Positions 46,501-59,453 of a stretch of 64,000 nucleotides of DNA are shown here, piece after piece. The notes beneath the pieces were generated by a model that saw only the letters and a program-made list of their open reading frames with translations, was not told where the DNA came from and did no database searches. Made by a program: the position numbers and the translations under genes. This DNA is from Phorcus lineatus (Eukaryota > Mollusca > Gastropoda > Trochida > Trochidae), in contig OV121089.1 of assembly GCA_921293015.1 (NCBI GenBank), positions 40,286,520-40,350,519 on the forward strand, given 5' to 3'. Position 1 is the stretch's first letter. Each line of letters starts with the position of its first letter.

Positions 46501-49500
46501 TACACATTTATAATCGTTCAACAAAACCTCCTTCGACATTCACATATTCAATCAATGGTAAATAATATTACATGTAATTATATTCAAATCGAGACTTTGT
46601 ATAATGTTAATGTATAAAACGTTCATCTTGCCACTTCCTGAAAACGTCCAGCAACTTAACGAAGTTTTACAATCTGTATCCACCACATCACCCTTACACG
46701 GTCGGTTGTCGCCTTGTGAAGGGAAAAACATTAATGTTTGTCAAAGTGTCCAAAATGTGTATACCCACTTATGCGAATTTTTATAAGGAGCAAGTTTACA
46801 CGTGTATTGTTGCTTTTGTTGTGTCACAGTCCGGGTAAAATTATGATATCGACAAAGAGAATTTGAATCAAATTTGAAGTCTTCTGTCATTCTGCTAATC
46901 GAACCAATGTAACATAGTAATGAAACCTATGTAATACTCTGCTAATCCCATCCCAAAGTAATCCCTTAGTTTGTTATAATCATGAAGCTGTTGTCAAGCG
47001 ACAATGTGTTGACAACTGAGTATATTAGACCCAGGTTTGACTTAGAAGTCACTTATCAGCCATCGAACTGGAGAGAGGGTTGAGTCTCAGCCACGGGACT
47101 GAGGAGTTGAGTTCCAGCCAGCACCCGGCCATGGGCTGTTGCCAGCCACGACAAGGCATGTGAGAAAAGACGAGCTTGCCGTCGCGAGGTTGCCCAGGGA
47201 AAGACGGGCTGGAAGGGTCGACAGCCAGGTACAAAGTACTTAGAAGAAATAAACCCATGAAAATCTACGTCTCGTCTTCTTGTTGAATCGTACGAAGTGT
47301 GAGCCTGGTGATTGTGCTACACCAATATGGCAACCATCGACCTTGAAAGAGCTTTTTATGATCCCAGCCACATTGTTTTTATGATTCTGTTGTAAGTTAA
47401 GGATGGGTATCGCTACTCTTTTTCATATTGCCATATTTCCTTTTTGCATGCCTGTATTCACCACCAAGACATTAAAATATTAGGTGTTCTCATACTTATT
47501 TGAATGAGAATATGAGTTCGTTCCAATTCTTAGAGGAGGGGTTGAAATTTTCTAAACAGTATTTTATTTCGAGAAAACAACATGTTGTACACAGGAAATA
47601 GGAATTCATACAAACTATAAGGAAAAAGGATTAGCAAACAGGCTGAGACGGCCAATTTTAATGCTTCTCCTAAAACAAAACTTGAAAATAAGGTTATAAG
47701 TATATTCATGGAAACACATGTTTACTACATATGCCAGAAACCAATTAATTGCAACGATCTATAATTCGTATCATTTTTTATACCGAACTTGAAATAGAAA
47801 ACAAAGCAAATTGTAGTTGTGTCGGGAAACCAAGAAAACTGGTTAGTTTCATTTATAATGATAAACTGATTTAATCATAGTTTGATATCGTTTTCGATCT
47901 GTAACAAAGATTCGTCGCCGCCTTGAATAGTTTCTTAGCTTATTTTGTTTATAAAAAAAAGTATTTGTTTAAACTGATGTTTTCGAGTAAAAATGAGCTT
48001 CCTGAGTGTTTCCACAAGAACAGACACGATTTTATAATAAACCTCTATACAACTAATTGGAACCAAGGCCCAAACGATAGATGAGAATTTGGCATCGTTC
48101 GGTCCATAAAATACTACTTGTTAGATATTGGAGATATAGAGAATACTAAACGACGTCCCGTTTAATAACATATTTATGAAACGAGTGTGTGGTTTGGTAT
48201 TTAACGAGCGAAAGCGATTAAGATACTGAAACCATTCACGAGTTTCATAAAAATGTAATTATACGGGATTGAGTTCAGTATTTTATCTATTACTCGCTGA
48301 TTTATAGAAAAAAAGCATGAAAAGCGCCAGGATAACCATTGTTGCCGCGCCGCTAATATTGTGACGTCATGCTTAGCGATTGTGACGTCGTGTGACGTCA
48401 ATCAACACGCGATGTTATTACACAATGTGTAATAGCATTGTTGATTTATCAAACGGTGGTATCTTAAACGGCGAGTAATAATAGATTTTAAAGAATGAAA
48501 CACACTTGTTAAATTTTGTCAGTGACAAAGCATTTCTAATATTTTTATCCAACGGATTCCAAGCCAGTAGATCTGAGAAAAGAGTTTTTTATAAAGAAAC
48601 AAATGCCGATAGTACATCGTAGATTCTTCTAAATTATACCTACTCATATTAGAAACATGGTGTTACCCATATTGATAAATATTGAGGGGTTAATCCATTT
48701 ACCATATTAAAAGAGGATAAAAAGGGGATGAAATCGTGGGAATAATTTGCTCTAAACAAAAGTTTTTACAATTTGTACGCCCTAACAATTTGCTCGTAGT
48801 TAAAAAGGAAAGCAGGATTAAGAATTAGGTATGAATAAATAAATCGTAATGAGGAAGCAAATATTTGAGGGTCCTTTTTCACGACCATAATGCTCATAGA
48901 ACTCCGCTTTGAACCAATGTCACATACATGCAAGCACAAATTTTCATAAAAATCAATATTCAATTCAATTCAATAAATTTAATTTTAGTTTCACATTCTA
49001 TTTTTATTTAATCAAAACCCGATACGAACTTACAAAACCAAGTTCTTTGAAAAAAAAGGTGCTTAAAAATTGACTTCTTCCATTGTCGTATTTCATTCAA
49101 AGTAGATAAAATTCGTAATGAAAAATACAGCAAGAAAGTTGATTCATGAAACTAACGTTTTATCCACGAGATAATTATGTTTAACGTATTCCAAATTTAT
49201 TAATCCTTACGATACATATTACAATTACTAAATGAATACATACAGTGTGTCTCATGACGTTCTGAGTCGTTGCCGTATAGACTGAGTTCCGATAAGTATT
49301 TCATTTCTCTTGTACGACTCAAAAGCTCAATATTGTGATGGAATAAGTAGCTAGGCAATATCACAATCGTTGTTTATTGAATGCTGACAAACAGCAGAAT
49401 TTACATTAAAATATCGTTTATTAAATAACGTATTATGATCTATAAAACATCAATATTGATTGATAAAAATCCCTTATATTGACTTGAGGTTATAAGTGTG

Positions 49501-50389
49501 TAATTTTTAAGACTAAAGCACTATGAAAAAAATTTTAATCTGGCAGTTGATATTTCCAACTAAGAAGGTTTTTGTGGTGACAATATCAATATCACGCACA
49601 TGTAACACTATTCTCTAATTTTAATATATTCAATCTGAGGTATTTAGCATCCAAATTTCAGATTTGACAAATTTTGACAAATTTTATAACCTTCAAAAAG
49701 GTCATAACAGCCAATCTGCATAAGAATGATTATCCCGGTATGGAATGTGGAATACGATAAGTAGATATATATGTTTCATGATGGTATCATTATTAAAATG
49801 TATCAAAAAGGCAAGATAGGATGGCTGATACTAAGAAATCATGAATTTAAGCTTAACCTTTGTAATTCAAAAAATGAAATAAATAAAGATTGAGCTATTA
49901 ATCGTTTTAATATCTCCATTTTTAAACTCCTTGGGAAATCTTCATCTCCAAATTTCAAGCTGTTTCATAAGCGTTGAGTGTGAAGACGCATCATTAATTC
50001 ATGTATATCAACCTGAAATTGAATTGTTTAAGTATGTTGTTGAGGGTGAAATATGTCAAACTTCTTAAATGGCGTTATGTCCACGATAAGTAGTGGTTGT
50101 TTCTGAAAATTTACATTTCAATGCTTATCAACTGGCATACAGCCATTAACCAGAAAATTAGTCGAGATTTATGATCGAAAACCGAACAATGACGTTAATA
50201 ATAGATCTCGAAAGCCTCATTACTAAAGTTCACCTTTAAAGAGCCACTCCGTGATTTTCATAACTTATTATTTATCTTTGATACGAACTTAAATTCCATA
50301 TGTGGTGATATGAAATCAAAACATCTTAACTTCAAATAGTCGATAGTTCGCAATCAAATGACACCAAATGCACAGTAATAAATTAATAA

Positions 50390-50443
<54 letters not shown>

Positions 50444-53400
50444 TGAGTTTGGCATATATGACTCCAACAACTCACGGAGTGGCTCTTTAATACCAGATGA
50501 CGTGTTCCTCTGTTTGGCTTGACTGTGATTACTCTGACCAAACAGAATGGGCACCTCTGATAGAAGTTGATCAAATTCGGAGGTATCATGCGTTACTAAA
50601 TCTGATAATCTTTTGAATTCCTAAGCCGCAAATTAACGTTATTTTCATATTCGCATTCATTCAGATTGTAATGTTTGAATCAGTTATAAGTCTCTGAGGT
50701 TGCAAGTAACCGAACTTTGTCACAGGTAAAATTGATGACCTGAGTAACAACACTGCATTATTGTAAATGACCCTATGTTTTCGATTTTACTTTCAGATAT
50801 TTAAGCCCAGGAAAAATACTGTATTAGTACTTGCGACTATCCTGCTTATACTTTTGGTTGGAACTGTGTTGTTGAGATCAGATGTTTGTACTCCGACAAA
50901 GACTAAACAGATTGTTACCTCATTTGAATCTCTGAATTCATGCAATGAAACATCTGCCTCGGTGTGGAAACTTTCATGTGCAAGAATAATACAAGGTGAT
51001 ATAGAATATATGAAGTCAATACACCTTTCACCTCAAAGGAAAACACAAACATGTGACGTACCGATAGTTTGTGATAGTGCTATAGTTAGGTCTATGACCA
51101 GACCAGTACCAGTCGCTCAAGAGGAACTGGACTTTCCTCTGGCCTTTACGCTGAAGGTTCACAAGGACTTCCTCCAGATGGCTCAACTTCTTCGTGCTAT
51201 CTACAGACCACATAACCTCTACTGCATCCACATTGATACCAAGGCTGACAAAAGCATGTCAAGGCGAGTGAATGAGCTAGCAGCTTGTCTTCCCAACGTG
51301 ATCGTCCTTCAGGAGATAAATGTGGTGTATGCATCCATTGGTCTACTCATGTCTGATGTCGTCTGCATGAAGCAACATGTAAAGAGCCAGGTCAAATGGA
51401 GATACTACCTCAATCTGTCAGGACAAGAGTTCCCTCTGAAGACCAACCTGGAGATCGTGCAGATTTTGAAAACTCTAAAGGGGCGGAATGACATAGAGTC
51501 TTATAAATATCCAAGAAAAGCATATCATCGATTCCAAGTGAAATACGAAATGTTTAAAAATACTCTGATCAAACGCAAGGACAAAGTAAAAGAACATTTC
51601 AAGCATAACATTACGTTTTACAAAGGAAGCGCGTACGGAGCATTCACCCGAGGTTTCGTTAACTTCCTCCTGACTAATCCAATATCCAGGGAACTGATTA
51701 CGTGGGCCGCTGACACGTATGCCCCTGAGGAACTAGTAGGGTCAACGATAAACTCTATTGGCGGAGCACCGGGCGGGTATAATGTAACAGCAGTTCATGG
51801 AAAGCGTCAGGTCTTGTCGAGAGCTGTGATATGGAAACCTGAGAAGCCATGCTTTGGGAAATTTGTCAGAAGCGTTTGTGTCTTCAGTTATAAGGATCTA
51901 CCCTGGTTGACCAGTGCCCCGGAACTGATTGCAAATAAGTTCCATTCTGACTATGACCACATAGTATTAGATTGCCTTGATGAGTGGCTGTATAACAAAA
52001 CCATGCTAGGTGTAACTGTAAATATGAACTGGAATTTTTATAGAAACATGCCTCATTCTCCGAACAGGCTTTGAATATTCTTTAAATGGCATTTAGAGGT
52101 CACAGACTTTAAAAATGAAGCATTTTTTTAAAATAAAAACGTTTCGGATATGCTTTGATTTCTCATAAATAAAGCTTATAAAGAAATGGCCATATTCTAC
52201 GAAACGTGTTTATCCCACGACAAGTAAGCTGTTATCCAGACAATCTAGTGAGGAGCAGACCGAGAGGAATATTCTGCATCAGCTTTTATTTCCCCTTTTT
52301 AGCTCCCGTGTAGGTCGATATTTACCCTTCAACGCCCACAACAGCCTGAATTATCCTTTGGTTCTCCAAATAGTCTCATTCAAATCAGATCTGGTTTCGA
52401 TGAGAATGGTTCTCCAATGGACGAGTATTTACACTTTGGTGTGTAATGTATATTAATTTGTATTTGTACTCTTAAATGCTTGTATCTTTGGTATTAAATC
52501 ATTTTAGTTTTTATGATTTTTAGTAATTGTATATATTTTACACTACTCACTCCTCTGGCAGTAAGTTGACGTAAGTAAAATAAAACCATGTTAGTTTGGT
52601 TTCTTGGTTAGAATTGTAGAGAGATGGCGTTGATCTCAGTGACTGACTGATTTTGTTCGATATTGTATGATTTGCAACAAGAATGACTGTCATGACATAT
52701 AATTAATATAAAGCATTATTTCATCGATGAAATAAAATTAACAGTGAAATAATCATATGTATGTGTTTTCATACAAAAGAAATGATGCCGTTTCTTCCCT
52801 ATTCCTCTCTGCAACGTTTCATGCCAAAGGAGTATTTCATCTTGCCAACATCGATTAATCTAGAAGATGCTGTGTGCATTTCATTGGACGCACTAATCAT
52901 ATAAATCTATTACCTCAAAGACATAAATGGTACATAACAGTTTAACATGACTTGGCCCTGTAAAAGTAAGTTCAAGTAAACAACTAAATTTAATATAATT
53001 AAGTTGGGTTGCCTCAGGCTGAGACAACGTTATGTCTCAAGCAATCCTAAGTGTTATTTGGCTCAATCACTGATAGTCCAGATGCTAAAAAAAGTAATGC
53101 TAAAATGTTATAAAATTTTAAAAAATTCTGATAAAATTTTCTATATCCTTTTTAACAGTGCCACTTTTCCATCTAGCTGGCCTTGTTTCATTACTATTCC
53201 TCTTCATTAAAATGGGGACACTTATTACCAAGATAATTACATTTGGTATAGCGTTGATGAGCATACTCGGTAAGGTATTTACAACAATATTGAACAATAA
53301 AATTTCCCCAAAGCGGGATTTAAAATAAAATTACTCAACTCCTGATAATATTTTCACATTATATGCGATAATTCCTATATGTATGTTTCCAACAAAAAAA

Positions 53401-56400
53401 AATTATGCCTAGTATTTGTGGATTTCGATACTTTGATAGGCTGGAGCTCTGAGAGCGCTTGAGAAGCTCTCGGAGTGCTTGAAGGGTAAAATGTACTGTA
53501 TACTGAGGAGGAAACGTATTCGATCATAATATACTGTGCCCGATGTGAGAGTGGTGAAATAAACTCTCCAATAAAAGAAACTTGACACTGACTTTCAAAG
53601 TTCAATATTTAGACCCCAGATGCATGTTAAACATTGAAATGAAAACTAAAACTCTGTTTGGAGATCTCTGTTCAGTAAATTTTATTCAGAATAAGCATGA
53701 TCTTGAAATGCACAGGTGCACAAGTGTTTCAAAATCACAGGGGTGGACAAATGTCAGTATCAGGCATTGCCAACATTGGCATTGATTATTGCTTGGCACC
53801 GACGACCCATGGATGCAATCAAGTTGTCAATCACAGCCTGTGGAATGTTCTGCCATTCGTGCTGAAGTGCTGCAAGAAGTCCTGGAAGTGTTTGTGGTGA
53901 TGGATTCCTACTGCGCACGCGTCGATCCAGTTCGTCCCAGAGATTCTCAGTTGGTGACAAATCTGGTCCAATATCTGGACATTGTTACGCTGTAAAAGGT
54001 CTTGACAAACACGTGCAACATGTGGTCGAGCATTGTCCCGCTGAAAGAGACCACCATGAACGTTGACGTCAGGAATAACGTAAGGCTGTAGGATCATATA
54101 CCGTACCTCGTGTGAGCTTACCCACAACATGCCGTGACGAATCCCGGCCCACACCATGACACTACCACCACCAAATGGGACAACCTCCTAAAAAGAGTTG
54201 GCAGCATAACGTTCTCCACGACGTCGGTATATATGTGCTCGCCCATCACTTTGTCGAAGCAGAAAACGGGACTCATCAGTGAAGAGACGGTTCTCCACCT
54301 TGCACGTGCCCATCTAATCCTCTGTTGACACCACTGGAGACGTCGAACCGGTCGTCGTGGAAAAGGCAAGCCTCTCTCAGCCTGTAACGTAGTGTTTGGT
54401 AGGAAATTCGACGCAGGCCTGGTTTCTGCGTTATTGTTGACGTTGCTGTCCTGGTGCGTTCCCGAAGGTGGAGCAATGGGATGTACCGATCTTGGGCCCG
54501 AGTAGTCACCCTTGGTCTGCCTGACCTTGGCCTATCATCAACGCTGTTTAGGGTGTTGAACCAGGTCCACAATGAAGAGATGGTCTGTCTGGACACGCTA
54601 AAGTGTGTTGCAACATCTCGCTGCGTCGCTGCTGCTTGCAATCTGACAATAGCGATGTTGCGTTGCATTCTGTTCAGTCTTGTCATTTTTCAGATCGCTG
54701 TACCGATGTTGTGTAGTCTGATGGACAGCAGCTGATATGGCTTTTTATACCCCTAAAGCAGACGTATCTGCATTAAACCTCCATGATCCCATGCTGCACG
54801 TGCTTTGGCAGAAAATGCATTTGGACGAATCGCTCGTTTTCCTCTCTAAACACAACGTAACGTTTGGGCCATTGTTTTTGGGAAAATTTACACTTTTGAG
54901 CAAGCCTTTCTTTTAATTACAGGTATGTGTCATGAAAAAACATGACCTGCTTCGAAAAAGTCAATTTCGCATGAATGGAAAGTTTCTTTTTTTCAAGAGT
55001 TTATGACAACTATGGTTTTCCATGAAAAATCTAAACAAATCAGCCTTATAAATGCACAGAGTTGTTGATATCACGTGGATAGTAATCAAATAACCTAAAA
55101 AAACACTATCAACTACTTAATGTCCTCCTGGATGTTTTAGATAAGTCTCCAAAGATACGTTTGACCATTTGACGCGCGTCACTGTTCGGTTTTCGATCAT
55201 AATTGCGACGTTCTACCTTCCTATTGTCACTGTAAAAATCTAAGAAGCTTAAGAATGTGTCTTTTTGGTAATAACCGATACTTCCGATCAAATGAAATAA
55301 TTTATTAAGTTTGGCATATATGACTCCAACAACTCACGGAGTGGCTTTTTAGAAACATATATTTTTTTAGTACAACATCAAGCAATATGTTACATAAACT
55401 TTTGAGATCATGTTTGGTAAGGCCTTTTTGCTGTTGCTTGGGACTGTCATGGCTAATGTTTACCTAAGTCAGCATGGTCATTTCTAAATCAGCCTTGGTG
55501 ATGTCGCATGATTCATCAAGATCTAAAAAATAAAGTTAACAAAAGGTTCTTTGTATTCATGTAATGTCGTGCTGTCTTCATTAATTACTAAGCATTATTT
55601 CCAAAGACTGACCAAACATGCTAAATTCTCAGCAATAATCTTAATTACATTGCATTTTATAATTAGGTAATGAAGTATAAGACTGGATTAAACTCAAATA
55701 TCTTCATATAATAGTCATGAAAAAAAAGAACAAGCTTTCATTTTTATATAGTTATCAGCATAACATATTATCTCTGGCTCGAGACGAATTAGTTATCTGG
55801 TTTTGATTTTCTTCAATAACTCGAAAACAAATAGGATTGCATACCAATATAATACGTTATTAAGCTTGTACAATTACACAATAGTCAAGTAACACTTACA
55901 TTTATTTAAAAAATCCTTGAAGACCCGTAAGTCGATGGAGTCTTCCGTGGTTACTGTCGTCCTAAATCAAGCTTTTATAACTGCACACATACTTTAGATA
56001 TGCATCAATGGTGAAAAAAAGTCATTGATGAACTTTTCTTCAGTAATTTCCCTCGACCTATAGCGTTGGACTTTTCAGATTTCAGATTGACAATGCCTTT
56101 CTTGTGAAATGATCCCCTACATCTCTTTTCAATCACTTTTGTCTGAAACGTTTGCCATCAGTGATGCGCATATAGTTATGCTTCATTTGATTCAAGGTCT
56201 CATCGCGTATGGCCCTTCATACAAATCATGCATGGCATTTATCAAATAAAATAATTAGTAATAAATAAATGCCCTTATATGAACCCGTGTTCTCTTTTGC
56301 AAAACATGAATATGTATATTAACACATCAACAACAACACTGCGTGAAAAGCCGAGTTTAACTTTAATGTATGAACAAGCAACTAAGTATGCCATGCCATG

Positions 56401-59381
56401 CTCCATAATGTTCACCAAAATCAGTTGAAACATGAAGCGTTTGAAAATATTTCTCATGTACAGGAGCGTACCTGTCGGGGGGAAATATCAGCTCAGACAA
56501 AAACTCTGGTAAAAGAAGAACATAGCACGGTTACCATCATAGGCTAAGCTGTATTGTCATGCTGTAACTAGTTACGAAACATCACAATGCTAGCAGTATA
56601 CATGATGTTTAGCCCCAGCGTAACGTTGACTTTGAAAAGAGAAATGTTGGTGAATCTAAAAAAATTTTCTTTACAGAGAAGATTTCCAGCTGTTCACCTT
56701 ATCAGTCCTTTAAGTTTATTCTGGTTGTGCGATGGTAGGTATTTTCCAAAACAATACATCAGCTTAAATTAAAATGCTTTCAACTCGTCCTGAATTACAA
56801 AGTTGACAACAAAGAATACATTTAACCGAACGTAATCAAATGTATAATGTATTCTGAGCTCTATGTAAGTGAATTTGAAATAGTAACCAAGGCAGTGATT
56901 TTTTTCGATTTCTTTTAAGCAAATTTCATTTGATTTAAGCTGACCACACACTAGTTAGTAGGTCATAGTTGAATAACTGTGGAGACAACATAGGCATATT
57001 AATTCTAGATAAATGGCAATGTAAAAGGACAGAATATGGCCAGCTGATGAATGATAATTGATATTGTATATTTGATCCTATATTTTGAATATGGCCAGCT
57101 GATTACTTCAAGTCTCTTAAAATCAATTTTACAACCTGAATACGTACATTTTTGCTAAATAACTTACGAATTAGATTACCTGAATGGAGATTGGCAGTTA
57201 TATCGATAGATATGCATAAGCTGTGCTTTCGTCATATAGACGAAAGATTGATGTGCACTTGTGCCTTAAAACTTACCTGAAAGAATAATCACTGAACTAG
57301 GGGACGCTCGAAGAGGTGCAGATTGCTGAGGATTATAAGTAATATCGACATAAACTCGCCAAACCGTCAACGCAACAATGCAATTAGTCATTCCTCTAAA
57401 TCTGTTCCAGCAATAACAGCAGTAACAATATTGGTCTGTGACTTCGACGATAACAGCCTGGTCAAACTGATATTCAATGGCTCTCACACCGAGGAGGTCA
57501 GATTTCTCACCACGATAAATCCAGTAGGGATTGACTACGCCCCCTCCACTGAACAGATCTACTGGAGCCAGTACAGACCTTATTCAATGAGAAGAACCGA
57601 CATCAATGGAGAAAATGTTAACATCCTGGCAAATCTGCCTTCAGGTACGTACTTTAGCTTACTTGACTACCTTTGATCAAAAGGGAGTTGTTTTGTAAAT
57701 TACATTACATATCATTGTAGAAATAGAAGCATCCTGTCTCAGGGTAAGACGTATAGCTGACGCTCCACTCTTCGTACCCTGGGTGTAAACCCCAGCATAA
57801 AATTCACACCGTTACCTATGATTCAGCCAATCAAATACTTTTATCGCGATGGTGTGCGATTAAATTCCATACAACCAATTGCAGATAAACAAACTGGAAT
57901 CGAAAGGTTTTTTAACCTATCGACGATGGTGATAATGTCCGAGTCCAATTTTGCGATTATGTTTAGTTTATCACAACAAATCATACATCCAGGTTGTAGG
58001 GATCGGTTTCATTTTCTACCACTAGATTGAATACCTTATTGTGCTGTGGTGTTTTGAGTGCTTCAGATACCACTAGACCTATGCCAGCCGGAGCTTACAT
58101 GCTCCTGGCAGAGGCACCCAAGCTGGATAGGTAGTCGGGTAGAAGCCAAAACAAATTTGAGTCGTTCGAAAACCTGTTTGCAATCTCTCACTATGCCTTT
58201 CTTTCCGTCTCTCCCCCATCCTTTGATGACTTTCTCCCTGAGCTGTCCAATCTCTTTTGGATACTTGTCATCCGCGTGTTTAATAACTTATATTTTGATC
58301 AAAACACGTTCATCCCAAACTCACTCACTCGCCGAGTCGGTTTGATTTTCGAAGGAATGGGCGCCGCCATAATAAATTGCCGACTCGCCTTCCAGGGGCA
58401 GTCATTGGTTGATTATATTTAAAAAGTTCATAGGTCATAGACTACAGCGCGAAGTTTACACTCGGGTTTTCACCCAGGGTAAGAAGAGTGGAGCGTCAGC
58501 AGTACGTCCTACCCTGAGACAGGATGTATTCTTGAATGCAGCAAAACTTGATCGCGTTAAATCTAAAGACTAGAGCAAGTGCACTGCTTCATTCTGAACA
58601 ACACCAATCACTGCGATGTAACTTGACGCTCAGAAGCCTCAACTGTTGCCGCCCCCAAAATCCCTCAAAACATATCCTTCTTAAGTATTTTCAACTAACA
58701 ACCATTCTTCAATAGACGTTTTAAATGATTGCATTGAAAATGTTAAGTGTGACTGGAATCACGGTTAATTACTCTTAGGTTTGTCAGTCCAACAACTAGC
58801 AGCCCAGCGCAATATTCAAGATTATTTATATGTGCTTCTCGCTGGTAACGAAAGAGCACATCACCTTGCCAAGTCTGCAGTTGTTTCGATAAGTGCTGAT
58901 AGCCTAGGCTTACATGGTATGTAAGTCAAAGCTAAGCCGAGGCAGTCCTAGTTGTTTTTGTTGCTGTTACAAAAAAAATCCTATAATGATTTTATGATAT
59001 CAATTATAATACCAAATAGTTCATGGAAACGCGTTGAGAACGTTGCAATTGCTCTCCTCGCAGGTGCAAAAGTTTGTGCCTTGGCGATTGACGAATCAGC
59101 GAGAAAGTTATTTTATGTCGACTGGGGAAATCACGAAATCGTGTCTATGGATCTGGCAGGGTCAAACCCGACAACAATACTCGGTAGACCATCTGTAGAC
59201 GAACCGCACCTAATCGCGTGTATAAGGAACAAAAGGTGAGTATCAAATAATAGTTGTTTCACAGATCCTGCTACAACAAGGTTTTTGTAGGAGCGAATAC
59301 GAATACGCTGTTGTAGTAGGATGTTTTAGTTTCTATGAAGACTTGCTAAAAATATATAAGAAGACTTATGAAGACTGGTTT

Positions 59382-59453
<72 letters not shown>

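Noticed and set aside
47049..47258. Minus-strand frame in the GC-rich block
   Set aside because: The block is better explained as an LTR, and the frame has no recognisable domain.
50383..50589. Poly-Asn/poly-Ile frames near 50.4 kb
   Set aside because: Created by the TTA microsatellite inside the MITE.
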